13,259 nt of DNA from Pelagibacterales bacterium SAG-MED23 (GTDB lineage: Bacteria > Pseudomonadota > Alphaproteobacteria > Pelagibacterales > Pelagibacteraceae): positions 1 through 13,259 of the forward strand of contig JACWDU010000011.1 of NCBI GenBank assembly GCA_014653935.1, written 5' to 3'. The notes under the pieces are model-generated. The model had not been told where the DNA came from. It saw only the letters and a list, made by a program, of their open reading frames with translations, and made no database searches. How positions within the stretch are numbered: position 1 is the stretch's first letter; the number at the start of each line of letters is the position of its first letter. The position numbers and the translations under genes were made by a program. Shown in pieces: positions 1 to 7,257 of this stretch.

Positions 1-632
1 TAGATAAAGAAACAATTGTTGCAGGGACTGCTGTTTCACAAAAAAAAGTTTCAGTATTTGCGAAGGATAATAACATTTCTGGGCTGGAGTTTATGTCGTG
101 TATTCCAGGTTCCGTAGGAGGTGGTATTAGAATGAACTCCGGGTGTTTTGAAAAAGAATTTAAAGATACTCTGGTCTCTATTCAACTAATTAATTTTAAA
201 GGTATTGTAAGAAGTGTACCAGCAAATCAAATTAATTTTAATTATAGGTCAGTAGAATTGCCTCAAGACATAATATTTTTAAGCGCAACTTTTAAAGGAA
301 AAGAAAAAAATAGTTTAGAAATAAATGATTATATGAATGAGTTGAACACAATTAAAAATAAGGCTCAACCAACTAAAATTAAAACAAGTGGTAGTACTTT
401 TAAAAATCCAATTAATCAAACAGATAAAAAAGTTTGGGAGTTAATTAGATCAAGCGTTCCTAATAATATAAGTTTTGGAGATGCAGCAATCTCCGAAAAA
501 CATGCTAATTTTTTTGTAAATAAAAAAAATGCAAGATCTGTAGACATGAAGTCTTTAATTAATTTAGTTAAAAAAAAAGTTAAAGATCACACAGGTGTAA
601 AATTACAATTAGAAATTGTGGTAGTTGAATGA
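1..632 (+). CDS. murB: UDP-N-acetylenolpyruvoylglucosamine reductase MurB, C-terminal part (5' end outside window)
   Basis: MurB is the cytoplasmic FAD/NADPH enzyme that reduces UDP-GlcNAc-enolpyruvate to UDP-MurNAc, the second committed step of peptidoglycan synthesis. The frame is open from base 3, giving about 209 residues plus the TGA stop. MurB is usually about 300 residues, so roughly the first third is missing. Visible family motifs are the FAD-domain segment GLEFMSCIPGSVGGG (around bases 87-125), the NYRSV motif carrying the conserved catalytic-site Arg, SGSTFKNP with the Ser expected to donate a proton to the substrate, SEKHANFFVN, and a final LEIVVVE whose first Glu fits the conserved C-terminal catalytic Glu. 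The ATG at base 93 is internal, because family-like sequence (VAGTAVSQKKVSVFAKDNNISGLEF region) precedes it in the same frame. The stop overlaps the ddl start by 4 bp (ATGA), so the two are probably translationally coupled in one mur-fts operon. Confidence 0.96.
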   Translation, partial: DKETIVAGTAVSQKKVSVFAKDNNISGLEFMSCIPGSVGGGIRMNSGCFEKEFKDTLVSIQLINFKGIVRSVPANQINFNYRSVELPQDIIFLSATFKGKEKNSLEINDYMNELNTIKNKAQPTKIKTSGSTFKNPINQTDKKVWELIRSSVPNNISFGDAAISEKHANFFVNKKNARSVDMKSLINLVKKKVKDHTGVKLQLEIVVVE

Positions 633-1552
633 TGAGTAAAGTTCTAATATTAGCAGGAGGATATTCTAATGAAAGAGAGATTAGTTTAATAACTGCTAAA
701 AGTGTTATTAGAGAGCTAAAAAAGATTAGAAAATATAAACTATTATTAATTGAACCTGATGGAGAGTTTGTCAAAAAATTAAGAAAATTTAAGCCAGATT
801 TAGTTTTTAACCTTTTACATGGAAGGTATGGAGAGGATGGCTACATCCAATCAATTCTAGAATCTGAAAAAATAAATTATACCCACTCTGGTGTTTTGTC
901 ATCATCATTAGCAATAGATAAAGAAATATCAAAAAAAATTTTTATTAAAAATAATATTTTAACACCTCCTTACATTAAATTTTCTTTTAAAAATAAATTA
1001 GATATTAAAAAGATAAAAAAAAAAATTGATAGAAAACTCAGATTTCCTGTCGTTCTTAAACCAATTAATGAGGGTTCTAGTGTTGGAGTATATATTACTG
1101 ATAGAAAAAATTTTATCAAAAATCTTAAGAAATTAGAAAAATTTAAGGAAATTTTAATTGAGAAATATATACCTGGAAGAGAAATTCAAGCCGCCATTCT
1201 AGGCAGCAAGAAATTAGGAATAATTGAATTAAAACCAAAAAGAAGATTTTATGATTATAAAGCTAAGTATAGTGCAAGTGCAAAGACTGAACATATTATA
1301 CCAGTAAATGTAAATGAAAAAAATTATAATAAAGTGAATTCAATAGCCATGAAAGCTCATAAACTTTTAAAATGTAGAGGGGTATCAAGGTCTGATTTTA
1401 GATTTTATAAAAACAAATTTTATTTACTAGAGTTAAATACTCAGCCTGGCATGACCTCGCTTTCTTTAGTGCCGGAAATAGCGAAATATCAAAAAATTGA
1501 TTTTATACAACTTATAGAAGAAATAATGAGAGATGCATCCGTTAATAAATAA
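629..1552 (+). CDS. ddl: D-alanine--D-alanine ligase (DdlB type)
   Basis: This is a cytoplasmic ATP-grasp ligase that joins two D-Ala molecules for the peptidoglycan stem peptide. At 307 residues it matches DdlB length. Seen: GGYSNEREISL at residues 10-20 (Glu15 fits the catalytic Glu of the first D-Ala site), PVVLKPINEGSSVGVYI at 140-156 (ATP-grasp loop with the conserved Ser pair), EKYIPGREI, YDYKAKY at 208-214, and the metal-binding triad Asp256, Glu268 and Asn270 in SRSDFRF and LLELNTQPGMTS. The final SLSLVPEIA is the usual dipeptide-site segment. The start is ATGATG; the first ATG overlaps the murB stop and the second is one codon later, so either could be used. The 3' end overlaps ftsQ by 20 bp. 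An A11 run (1015-1025) inside the gene is read through in frame, encoding a Lys-rich surface stretch. The location between murB and ftsQ is classic for the division/cell-wall cluster. Confidence 0.97.
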   Translation: MMSKVLILAGGYSNEREISLITAKSVIRELKKIRKYKLLLIEPDGEFVKKLRKFKPDLVFNLLHGRYGEDGYIQSILESEKINYTHSGVLSSSLAIDKEISKKIFIKNNILTPPYIKFSFKNKLDIKKIKKKIDRKLRFPVVLKPINEGSSVGVYITDRKNFIKNLKKLEKFKEILIEKYIPGREIQAAILGSKKLGIIELKPKRRFYDYKAKYSASAKTEHIIPVNVNEKNYNKVNSIAMKAHKLLKCRGVSRSDFRFYKNKFYLLELNTQPGMTSLSLVPEIAKYQKIDFIQLIEEIMRDASVNK

Positions 1553-2228
1553 GTATAAACTATACCTTTATATATTTTTTTTTATTTTTTTGAGTTCAAT
1601 ATTCAATTTTCAATTTTTAGAGGGTCTTCAAGAAAAATTCATCTTAAAAAAAATTAGTATCAAAGGTTTATCCAATAATGAAAAAGAGATGATAGAAGAA
1701 GAATTTCATATTTTGAAGAATACCAATATTTTTAAATTGAATGAAAAAGATGTTTTGGAGAAATTGAATAAGTTTAATTTTTTAGAAAACATATATGTAA
1801 ATAAAATTATACCATCTTCATTAAATATTAATTTATCAAAGACATCAATACTTGGGCAAACATTAAGAAATGGAGAAAATTTTTATATAGGCAAAAATCA
1901 AAAGTTTATAAAATCTGTTCAATTAAATGAATTAATTGAAACAGCTACAGTCTTTGGGGATTTTGAAATAGAGGAATATTTAAATTTAATCAATATTTTA
2001 AATGCTCATAAATTAGATATAAAAAATATAAAAAATTATTATTATTTCAAAAATAAAAGATGGGATCTATTATTTTCTAATGGACTTACATTAATGCTAC
2101 CCTCTAAAAATATTGAAAAATCAATTAAAATTTATAAAAAAATGTTAACTAATGATAATTTTGTAAATGCAAAAATTATAGACCTTCGTGTAACAAATCA
2201 AATTATATTAACAAATTCTAATGAGTGA
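1533..2228 (+). CDS. ftsQ: Cell division protein FtsQ
   Basis: FtsQ is a bitopic inner-membrane divisome protein that, with FtsB and FtsL, links early and late division proteins. The 231-residue product has a short cytoplasmic N-terminus (about 8 residues), one hydrophobic segment at about 9-27 (LYLYIFFFIFLSS), then a periplasmic POTRA domain at about 37-107 (FILKKISIKGLSNNE ... NIYVNKIIPSSLNINL) and a beta domain to the end. It is at the short end for the family and the cytoplasmic tail is minimal. Primary sequence is poorly conserved in FtsQ, so the assignment rests on topology, the POTRA pattern and position between ddl and ftsA. The chosen ATG lies inside the ddl 3' end, preceded by the purine-rich stretch ATGAGAG as a weak ribosome-binding site, and no later Met before the membrane segment offers an alternative. 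The stop overlaps ftsA by 8 bp. Confidence 0.9.
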   Translation: MHPLINKYKLYLYIFFFIFLSSIFNFQFLEGLQEKFILKKISIKGLSNNEKEMIEEEFHILKNTNIFKLNEKDVLEKLNKFNFLENIYVNKIIPSSLNINLSKTSILGQTLRNGENFYIGKNQKFIKSVQLNELIETATVFGDFEIEEYLNLINILNAHKLDIKNIKNYYYFKNKRWDLLFSNGLTLMLPSKNIEKSIKIYKKMLTNDNFVNAKIIDLRVTNQIILTNSNE

Positions 2229-3372
2229 ATATAAAGCTGTAATAGACCTTGGAACTAAAAATTTAAGATTAGGTATTTTTGATTTAAACACAAAAAGTGT
2301 ATATTCTTCGAAACAAATCATTAATGATGATTTAGCACAATCTTTAAATACTCTCATAAGAGACGCAGAAAAGCATTTGTCTACACATATAGATAATACT
2401 GTAGTTTTGTATGATAGTCCAAAATTTTCTTCTTTAGACATATCTATTAAAAAAGTGTTTGATCATAGCGTTCCAATAGACAAAGTTTATGAAAGTTTAA
2501 TAGAGGAAGCTAATTTTATAGTTTCTCAAAATAATTTTAAAAATCAGATAATTCATCTGGTGGTAAATAATATAATTATAGATGGGAATAAAAAAATAAC
2601 TAAAATTATCAAAAACAAAAAAATTAAATTTTTAATATTAGAAATTAAATTTATATGTATTAGCAAAATTTTGAGAAATGAGATTTCGAATATATTTAAA
2701 AAAAATAATTTGAAAATAAGTAATTTGTATTGCTCGAGTTATATAAAAACTACTTTTTATAAAAAGAATTTTGACAATAAAGATACTCTAATTTTTTTAG
2801 ATATTGGTTTTGAAAGAACGAGTTGTTTTATTTTCGAAAATGATAAATATGAGTTTTTTAATTTTATACCAATTGGTGGTAATAATATAACAAAAGATAT
2901 TTCTAAAGTCTTAAAATTAAATTTAGACTACTCAGAAGATTTAAAAATTAAATTGAATAAAGATGAGAATGAAATATTTTTAAATAGGAATGACTTTTAT
3001 AAAAAAAATCCATTTAGTGAGGTTTTAGATAAAAATATTTCTATTGGTTTATTAAAGCAAATTATAGAAGCAAGGGTAAAAGAAATTTTTGAATTATCAT
3101 TAAATAAATATTATTTAATTAAAAATTTTAGTATAAATAAAAAACCAAAAATAATTCTTTTTGGAGGTGGATCTAAATTATTGCCAAATACATACAAGTT
3201 AAATACTGATAAAATATTTTCAGAATTGGTTTTCTTTCAAGAATATGATTCGAATATTTGCGAAGCTGGTTATTTTTATAGTAATAGTGATGAAAGTTTT
3301 TATACTCAAACTAAAAAAAGAGAACAAAAGGTGGGTTTTTTTGAGAGCTTTTTCAACTTTTTCTCAAAATAG
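2221..3372 (+). CDS. ftsA: Cell division protein FtsA (divergent, actin-like)
   Basis: FtsA is an actin-fold protein that tethers FtsZ to the inner membrane and recruits later divisome proteins. The 383-residue product is a little shorter than typical FtsA (about 410-440). Seen: a phosphate-1 strand AVIDLGTKNLRLGIF at residues 6-20, a phosphate-2-like strand LDIGFERTSCFIF at 193-205, the FtsA-typical FIPIGGNNITKDIS at 215-228 (family pattern IPxGGxxxTxDI), IIEARVKEIFEL at 281-292, the adenosine motif IILFGGGSKLLP at 311-322, and a C-terminal amphipathic tail VGFFESFFNFFSK at 371-383 that fits the membrane-targeting helix. The glycine-rich phosphate-2 loop is degenerate (see findings). The gene overlaps ftsQ by 8 bp. 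The next gene is lpxC, with no ftsZ in between, unlike most proteobacteria. Identity is based on motifs plus context. Confidence 0.9.
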   Translation: MSEYKAVIDLGTKNLRLGIFDLNTKSVYSSKQIINDDLAQSLNTLIRDAEKHLSTHIDNTVVLYDSPKFSSLDISIKKVFDHSVPIDKVYESLIEEANFIVSQNNFKNQIIHLVVNNIIIDGNKKITKIIKNKKIKFLILEIKFICISKILRNEISNIFKKNNLKISNLYCSSYIKTTFYKKNFDNKDTLIFLDIGFERTSCFIFENDKYEFFNFIPIGGNNITKDISKVLKLNLDYSEDLKIKLNKDENEIFLNRNDFYKKNPFSEVLDKNISIGLLKQIIEARVKEIFELSLNKYYLIKNFSINKKPKIILFGGGSKLLPNTYKLNTDKIFSELVFFQEYDSNICEAGYFYSNSDESFYTQTKKREQKVGFFESFFNFFSK

Positions 3373-3433
3373 CGGTATTTTCTTGTAATAATACTTGAAT
3401 ATTAAATTTTCCTTTTATTTATATATTTTGAGA

Positions 3434-4357
3434 ATGTCAGTTTTATCTCAATCTACAATATTAAGTAAAATATCATTAACTGGTATTGGAATTCATACAG
3501 GTAAAAAAGTAAACCTTAATATTTTACCTTCGTCTCCAAACTCAGGAATCATTTTTAAAAGAACCGATTTAAAAAAAAATAATATTGTAATACCAAATTT
3601 TGAAAATGTTAGTGAAGCAACGCTCTGCACAACAATATCAAATGAATATGGAGTTAAAGTTTCCACAATTGAGCATCTTATGGCTGCTTTTTTGGGATTG
3701 GGAATAGATAATGCAATTGTCGAAGTTGATTCCCAAGAAATTCCTATACTCGATGGATCTGCTAAAGATTTTGTAAAAATTTTAATTAAAACAGGGCTTA
3801 AATATAGTGATGTTCCAATTAAGCTAATTAAAATTAATAATCATATTGAAGTAGAAGATGGAAATAAATATATATCATTCGATAAATCCAATACTACATT
3901 GGAAATAGAATTTGAAATAAATTATAAAAATCAATTTATAAAAAATCAGAAAAATAAAGTAAATGTTTTTGAGGACAAATTAGATGATATCTATAATTCA
4001 AGAACTTTTTGCCTCTATGAAGATATTGAAATGTTGAAAAAATTAGGTTTAGGGAAAGGTGGATCTCTTGAAAATGCAATAGTTGTTAAAAATAATAATA
4101 TTCTCAATGGTGGTGGTTTGAGAAATAAACATGAATTTGTAAATCATAAAATTCTTGATTGTATGGGAGATCTATATTTAGTCGGTTATAGAATAATTGG
4201 ATCTTTAGTATGCAGGCAAGGTGGTCATAGTTTAACCAACAAATTATTGAGAAAAGTCTTTAGTGATAATAGAAACTATTCTTTACTTGAAATTAAAGGA
4301 AAAAGTTTACCTCATTCATTAATAAACAATCGTCATAATCTAAAATCTATTGCTTAA
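3434..4357 (+). CDS. lpxC: UDP-3-O-acyl-N-acetylglucosamine deacetylase LpxC
   Basis: LpxC is the zinc amidase that catalyses the committed step of lipid A synthesis, removing acetate from UDP-3-O-acyl-GlcNAc in the cytoplasm. From this ATG the product has 307 residues, close to the E. coli length. Seen: STIEHLMAAFLGLGIDN, with Glu80 as the probable general base and His81 a zinc ligand; Thr191 in SRTF; HEFVNHKILDCMGDLYLVG with zinc ligands His238 and Asp242; and RQGGHSLTNK with catalytic His265. The last positions coincide with E. coli numbering, which supports the start at 3434. An in-frame TTG at 3395 would add 13 hydrophobic, AT-driven residues (MNIKFSFYLYILR) with no family counterpart. 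The 61-bp spacer after ftsA is the longest non-coding stretch in the window and could hold a promoter, but in such AT-rich DNA no -10/-35 pair stands out. The presence of LpxC implies a lipid A-bearing Gram-negative outer membrane. Confidence 0.96.
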   Translation: MSVLSQSTILSKISLTGIGIHTGKKVNLNILPSSPNSGIIFKRTDLKKNNIVIPNFENVSEATLCTTISNEYGVKVSTIEHLMAAFLGLGIDNAIVEVDSQEIPILDGSAKDFVKILIKTGLKYSDVPIKLIKINNHIEVEDGNKYISFDKSNTTLEIEFEINYKNQFIKNQKNKVNVFEDKLDDIYNSRTFCLYEDIEMLKKLGLGKGGSLENAIVVKNNNILNGGGLRNKHEFVNHKILDCMGDLYLVGYRIIGSLVCRQGGHSLTNKLLRKVFSDNRNYSLLEIKGKSLPHSLINNRHNLKSIA

Positions 4358-4362
4358 CAATT

Positions 4363-4381
4363 AGAATTTTAAAAAAATTCT
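4363..4381. repeat. Short perfect AT-rich inverted repeat between lpxC and bamD
   Basis: Two 8-base arms, AGAATTTT and AAAATTCT, flank three A residues and are exact reverse complements. This sits in the 38-bp lpxC-bamD gap, 5 bases after the lpxC stop. The stem has only one G-C pair per arm and no U-tract follows, so it is a poor intrinsic terminator. It could be a weak attenuator, an mRNA 3'-end stabiliser or a chance palindrome in AT-rich DNA. The repeat itself is certain, but a function is not shown. Confidence 0.35.
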
Positions 4382-4395
4382 GATAAATTTAAACT

Positions 4396-5235
4396 ATGAA
4401 ATATCATATTTTTTTAATTTACTTTTTTTTAACTCTAAGCTTGATTTCTTGCTCAGAAAAAGAAGAAAAGATTTCATTCATTAAAGAAGATAATTTAGAA
4501 ATGCAGATGATTGAGGCATATAATGAGGGATTAAAAGAGTTTAATAGAGGAGATATTTTTTTTGCAGCAAAAAAGTTTAACGAGGTTGAGCTTCTATATC
4601 CACAATCAATATGGGCTCCGAGATCAACTTTAATGGCTGCATATGTTTATTATACTCAATTATACTTTACCGATACCATAATTGAGCTAGAAAGATTTTT
4701 AGAAAAATATCCAAACCATCCAAATACAGATTATGCTTATTATTTAATGGCAATTAGTCATTACAATCAAATCGTAGACGAAAAGAAAGACTTAGGTGAA
4801 ATAATTAAGGCAAAAGGATATTTTATAAAGCTAATTGACGAGTATCCAGATACTGATTTTGCAGAAGATGCAAACTTTAAACTTGAATTAATTGAGGAAG
4901 TATTAGCTTCTAAAGAATTATACTTAGCTAACTATTACTTAGATAGAGAAAAGTGGATCCCAGCGATGAACAGATATAAAAATATAGTAAATTATTATGA
5001 TACTACTATTTTTATTGAAGAAGCATTATATAGATTAGTTGAGTTGAATTATAAATTAGGCTTAATTGATGAAGCAAAAAAATATACTTCAGTCCTTGGA
5101 TATAATTATCAATCGAGTGATTGGTATGACAGATCTTATAAAATACTAAATAAAGATTATGAAAAATCACAACTAACTAAAGGTGGTAAAAAAGAAAGGT
5201 CCTTAATCAAAAAATTCAAAAGTTTATTTGAATAA
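4396..5235 (+). CDS. bamD: Outer membrane protein assembly lipoprotein BamD
   Basis: BamD (ComL/YfiO) is an essential lipoprotein of the BAM complex, which inserts beta-barrel proteins into the outer membrane from the periplasmic side. The 279-residue product starts with a lipoprotein signal peptide: hydrophobic residues 4-17, then the lipobox LISC with Cys19 as the expected lipidated residue. Tetratricopeptide-like helical repeats follow: AYNEGLKEFNRGDIFFAAKKF, then LYPQSIWAPRSTLMAAYVYY, IIELERFLEKYPNHPNTDYAYYLMAIS, YFIKLIDEYPDTDFAEDANFK, and a later AMNRYKNIVNYY segment. This is the five-TPR arrangement of BamD, and the PxxxxxxxA spacing within each repeat is clear. Length fits alphaproteobacterial BamD. 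Position after lpxC also matches the alphaproteobacterial order. The gene ends 9 bp before ligA and is likely cotranscribed with it; recN, often found between the two in this class, is absent. Confidence 0.94.
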   Translation: MKYHIFLIYFFLTLSLISCSEKEEKISFIKEDNLEMQMIEAYNEGLKEFNRGDIFFAAKKFNEVELLYPQSIWAPRSTLMAAYVYYTQLYFTDTIIELERFLEKYPNHPNTDYAYYLMAISHYNQIVDEKKDLGEIIKAKGYFIKLIDEYPDTDFAEDANFKLELIEEVLASKELYLANYYLDREKWIPAMNRYKNIVNYYDTTIFIEEALYRLVELNYKLGLIDEAKKYTSVLGYNYQSSDWYDRSYKILNKDYEKSQLTKGGKKERSLIKKFKSLFE

Positions 5236-5244
5236 TCAGATGAA

Positions 5245-7257
5245 ATGAAAGATAGCGAAATAAAAAAATTATATAAGAAAAAAATAAATGAAATTAAAAA
5301 AAATAATGAATTGTACTTTGATCAAAGTTCACCAAAAATAACTGATGGAGAGTATGATAAAATAAAAAAGGAAATTTTTGAATTAGAAAATAAATATTCT
5401 TATTTAAAAAGTGCTGCTTCTCCGTCAAATATGTTGGGTTTTACACCTTCCAAAAACTTTATTAAGTCAAAACATAGAGTTAAAATGTTATCATTATCTA
5501 ATGCATTTAACATAGAGGACTTAGAAAATTTTGAAAAAAAGATTTTTAATTATTTAAGCCAGAAAACTGAAATCGAATATAGTGTTGAGCCAAAAATAGA
5601 TGGTATCTCAGCCTCTTTAACTTATAAAAATGGTATATTTGTTTTAGGTACATCCAGAGGGGATGGTTCAATAGGGGAAGTAATAACTGATAATTTAAAA
5701 ACTATTAAAGATATACCTCAAAAGGTTATTAATAAAGATTTTCCCAATGACATAGATATTAGAGGAGAAGTTTTTATAAAAAAAAATAATTTTAGTAAAT
5801 TAAAAAATGATTTTGCTAATCCAAGAAATGCAGCATCAGGTTCATTAAGACAAAAAAATCCTCAGGAAACTAAAAAAATTCCTCTAAATTTCGTAGCTTA
5901 TACTTATGGGTATTTTGAAAGTGAAAAAATAAAAAAACAATCAGAATTTTTATATTCATTAAAAAAATGGGGCTTCAAAACCAGCAAACACAATAAGGTG
6001 TTAAAGACTATCAATGATTTAGAAAATTTTCATAAAAAGTTTGAGAATGACAGGTTTGATTTAGAATATGATGTAGATGGTCTTGTTTATAAAATTAATA
6101 GTCTTGAGCTTCAAAGAAGATTGGGTTTTACTGCCAATTCCCCTAGATGGGCTATAGCTCATAAATTTTCTGCAGATAGTGCATATTCTCAAATAAAAGA
6201 CATAAATATTCAAGTTGGTAGAACTGGAGCATTAACTCCCGTAGCTAGAATAAAGCCAGTAAATATTGGAGGAGTGGTAGTTTCAAATGCAACACTTCAT
6301 AACGAGGATGAAATTGATAGAAAAGATATAAGAATTGGTGATACTGTTAAAATAGAGAGAGCAGGAGATGTTATTCCCCATGTTGTAGTTGTTGATTTAA
6401 AAAAAAGAGATAAAAAATCTAAAAGATTCAACTTTCCTTTAATTTGTCCTTCCTGCGGATCTGAAACAATTAAAGAATTTAACAAAATCACAAAAAAATA
6501 TGATGCTGTAAGAAGATGTACTAACGAGGGTTATGATTGTGAAAAAATTGCAATTGAAAAAATAAAGCACTTTATATCTAAAGAGGCAATGAATATTGAC
6601 GGACTTGGAAAAAAAGTTATAGAAAATTTTTGGGATTTAAATTTAATAAGATTTCCACAAGATATATATAATTTAGATTATAATAAAATTTCAAATTTAG
6701 ATGGTTGGGGCGATCTTTCTGTCTCAAATTTAAAATATTCAATAGATCAATCGAAAAAAGTTACTTTTGACAGATTTTTATACGCTATCGGAATCAGACA
6801 TATAGGTATAGAAAATGCAAAACTTTTAGCTGAGTATACTAAATCTATAAAAAATTTGATGAAATTTGTTAATAATAATAAAATAAACGAATTTTTGAGT
6901 ATTGATGGAATCGGAGATACTCAAATTAATTCATTAAAAAAATTTTTTAATAATAAATTAAATTATAGCGTAATTGAAAAGTTATCCTTAATACTAAATA
7001 TTTCCGACCTTAAATTAAATAAGAATGGAAAACTATTAAATAATACATTTATGTTTACTGGAAAGCTATCAGATATAAGTAGAGCCGAGGCAAAATCGTT
7101 AATAGAAAAAAACTCAGGATCAGTGGTAAGTTCAGTTAACAAAAAATTAAAATATTTAATAATTGGAGCAAACCCCACAAACAGAAAAGTAGAACAAGCT
7201 AAAGAGTTAGGAATAAAAATCTTATCTCAAAAAGAATGGCTTAATCTACTAGATTAG
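5245..7257 (+). CDS. ligA: NAD+-dependent DNA ligase LigA
   Basis: LigA seals nicks in replication and repair by adenylating itself from NAD+. The 670-residue product is full family length. Domains in order: Ia NAD-binding region (1-70, with ITDGEYDKI at 32-40); adenylation domain with the catalytic KIDG motif, Lys117, plus SRGDG 137-141, RGE 173-175, DVDGLVYKI 276-284 and RWAIAHKF 301-308; OB fold with GRTGALTPVA 325-334; a zinc finger with Cys401, Cys404, Cys425 and Cys432; helix-hairpin-helix region about 440-570 (AMNIDGLG, AIGIRHIG, IDGIGDTQ); and a BRCT domain about 597-670 (TFMFTGKLSDISRAEAK to the final KEWLNLLD). The last Cys pair is spaced C-x6-C and the usual CPAQ is CEKI. The stop overlaps the 3' end of the opposing pepP gene by 9 bp, so no terminator separates them. 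ATG at 5240 is out of frame and ends after two codons. Confidence 0.98.
   Translation: MKDSEIKKLYKKKINEIKKNNELYFDQSSPKITDGEYDKIKKEIFELENKYSYLKSAASPSNMLGFTPSKNFIKSKHRVKMLSLSNAFNIEDLENFEKKIFNYLSQKTEIEYSVEPKIDGISASLTYKNGIFVLGTSRGDGSIGEVITDNLKTIKDIPQKVINKDFPNDIDIRGEVFIKKNNFSKLKNDFANPRNAASGSLRQKNPQETKKIPLNFVAYTYGYFESEKIKKQSEFLYSLKKWGFKTSKHNKVLKTINDLENFHKKFENDRFDLEYDVDGLVYKINSLELQRRLGFTANSPRWAIAHKFSADSAYSQIKDINIQVGRTGALTPVARIKPVNIGGVVVSNATLHNEDEIDRKDIRIGDTVKIERAGDVIPHVVVVDLKKRDKKSKRFNFPLICPSCGSETIKEFNKITKKYDAVRRCTNEGYDCEKIAIEKIKHFISKEAMNIDGLGKKVIENFWDLNLIRFPQDIYNLDYNKISNLDGWGDLSVSNLKYSIDQSKKVTFDRFLYAIGIRHIGIENAKLLAEYTKSIKNLMKFVNNNKINEFLSIDGIGDTQINSLKKFFNNKLNYSVIEKLSLILNISDLKLNKNGKLLNNTFMFTGKLSDISRAEAKSLIEKNSGSVVSSVNKKLKYLIIGANPTNRKVEQAKELGIKILSQKEWLNLLD

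Noticed and set aside
93..95. ATG as the start of murB
   Set aside because: The same frame upstream (from base 3) encodes MurB-like sequence, so this Met is internal and the gene is cut by the window edge.
580..774. Minus-strand open frame across the murB/ddl junction
   Set aside because: It is antisense to two clear genes, has AT-biased hydrophobic composition and matches no family.
3395..3433. TTG start giving a 320-residue LpxC
   Set aside because: The extra 13 residues have no family counterpart, and the ATG at 3434 places the catalytic residues at the usual LpxC positions.
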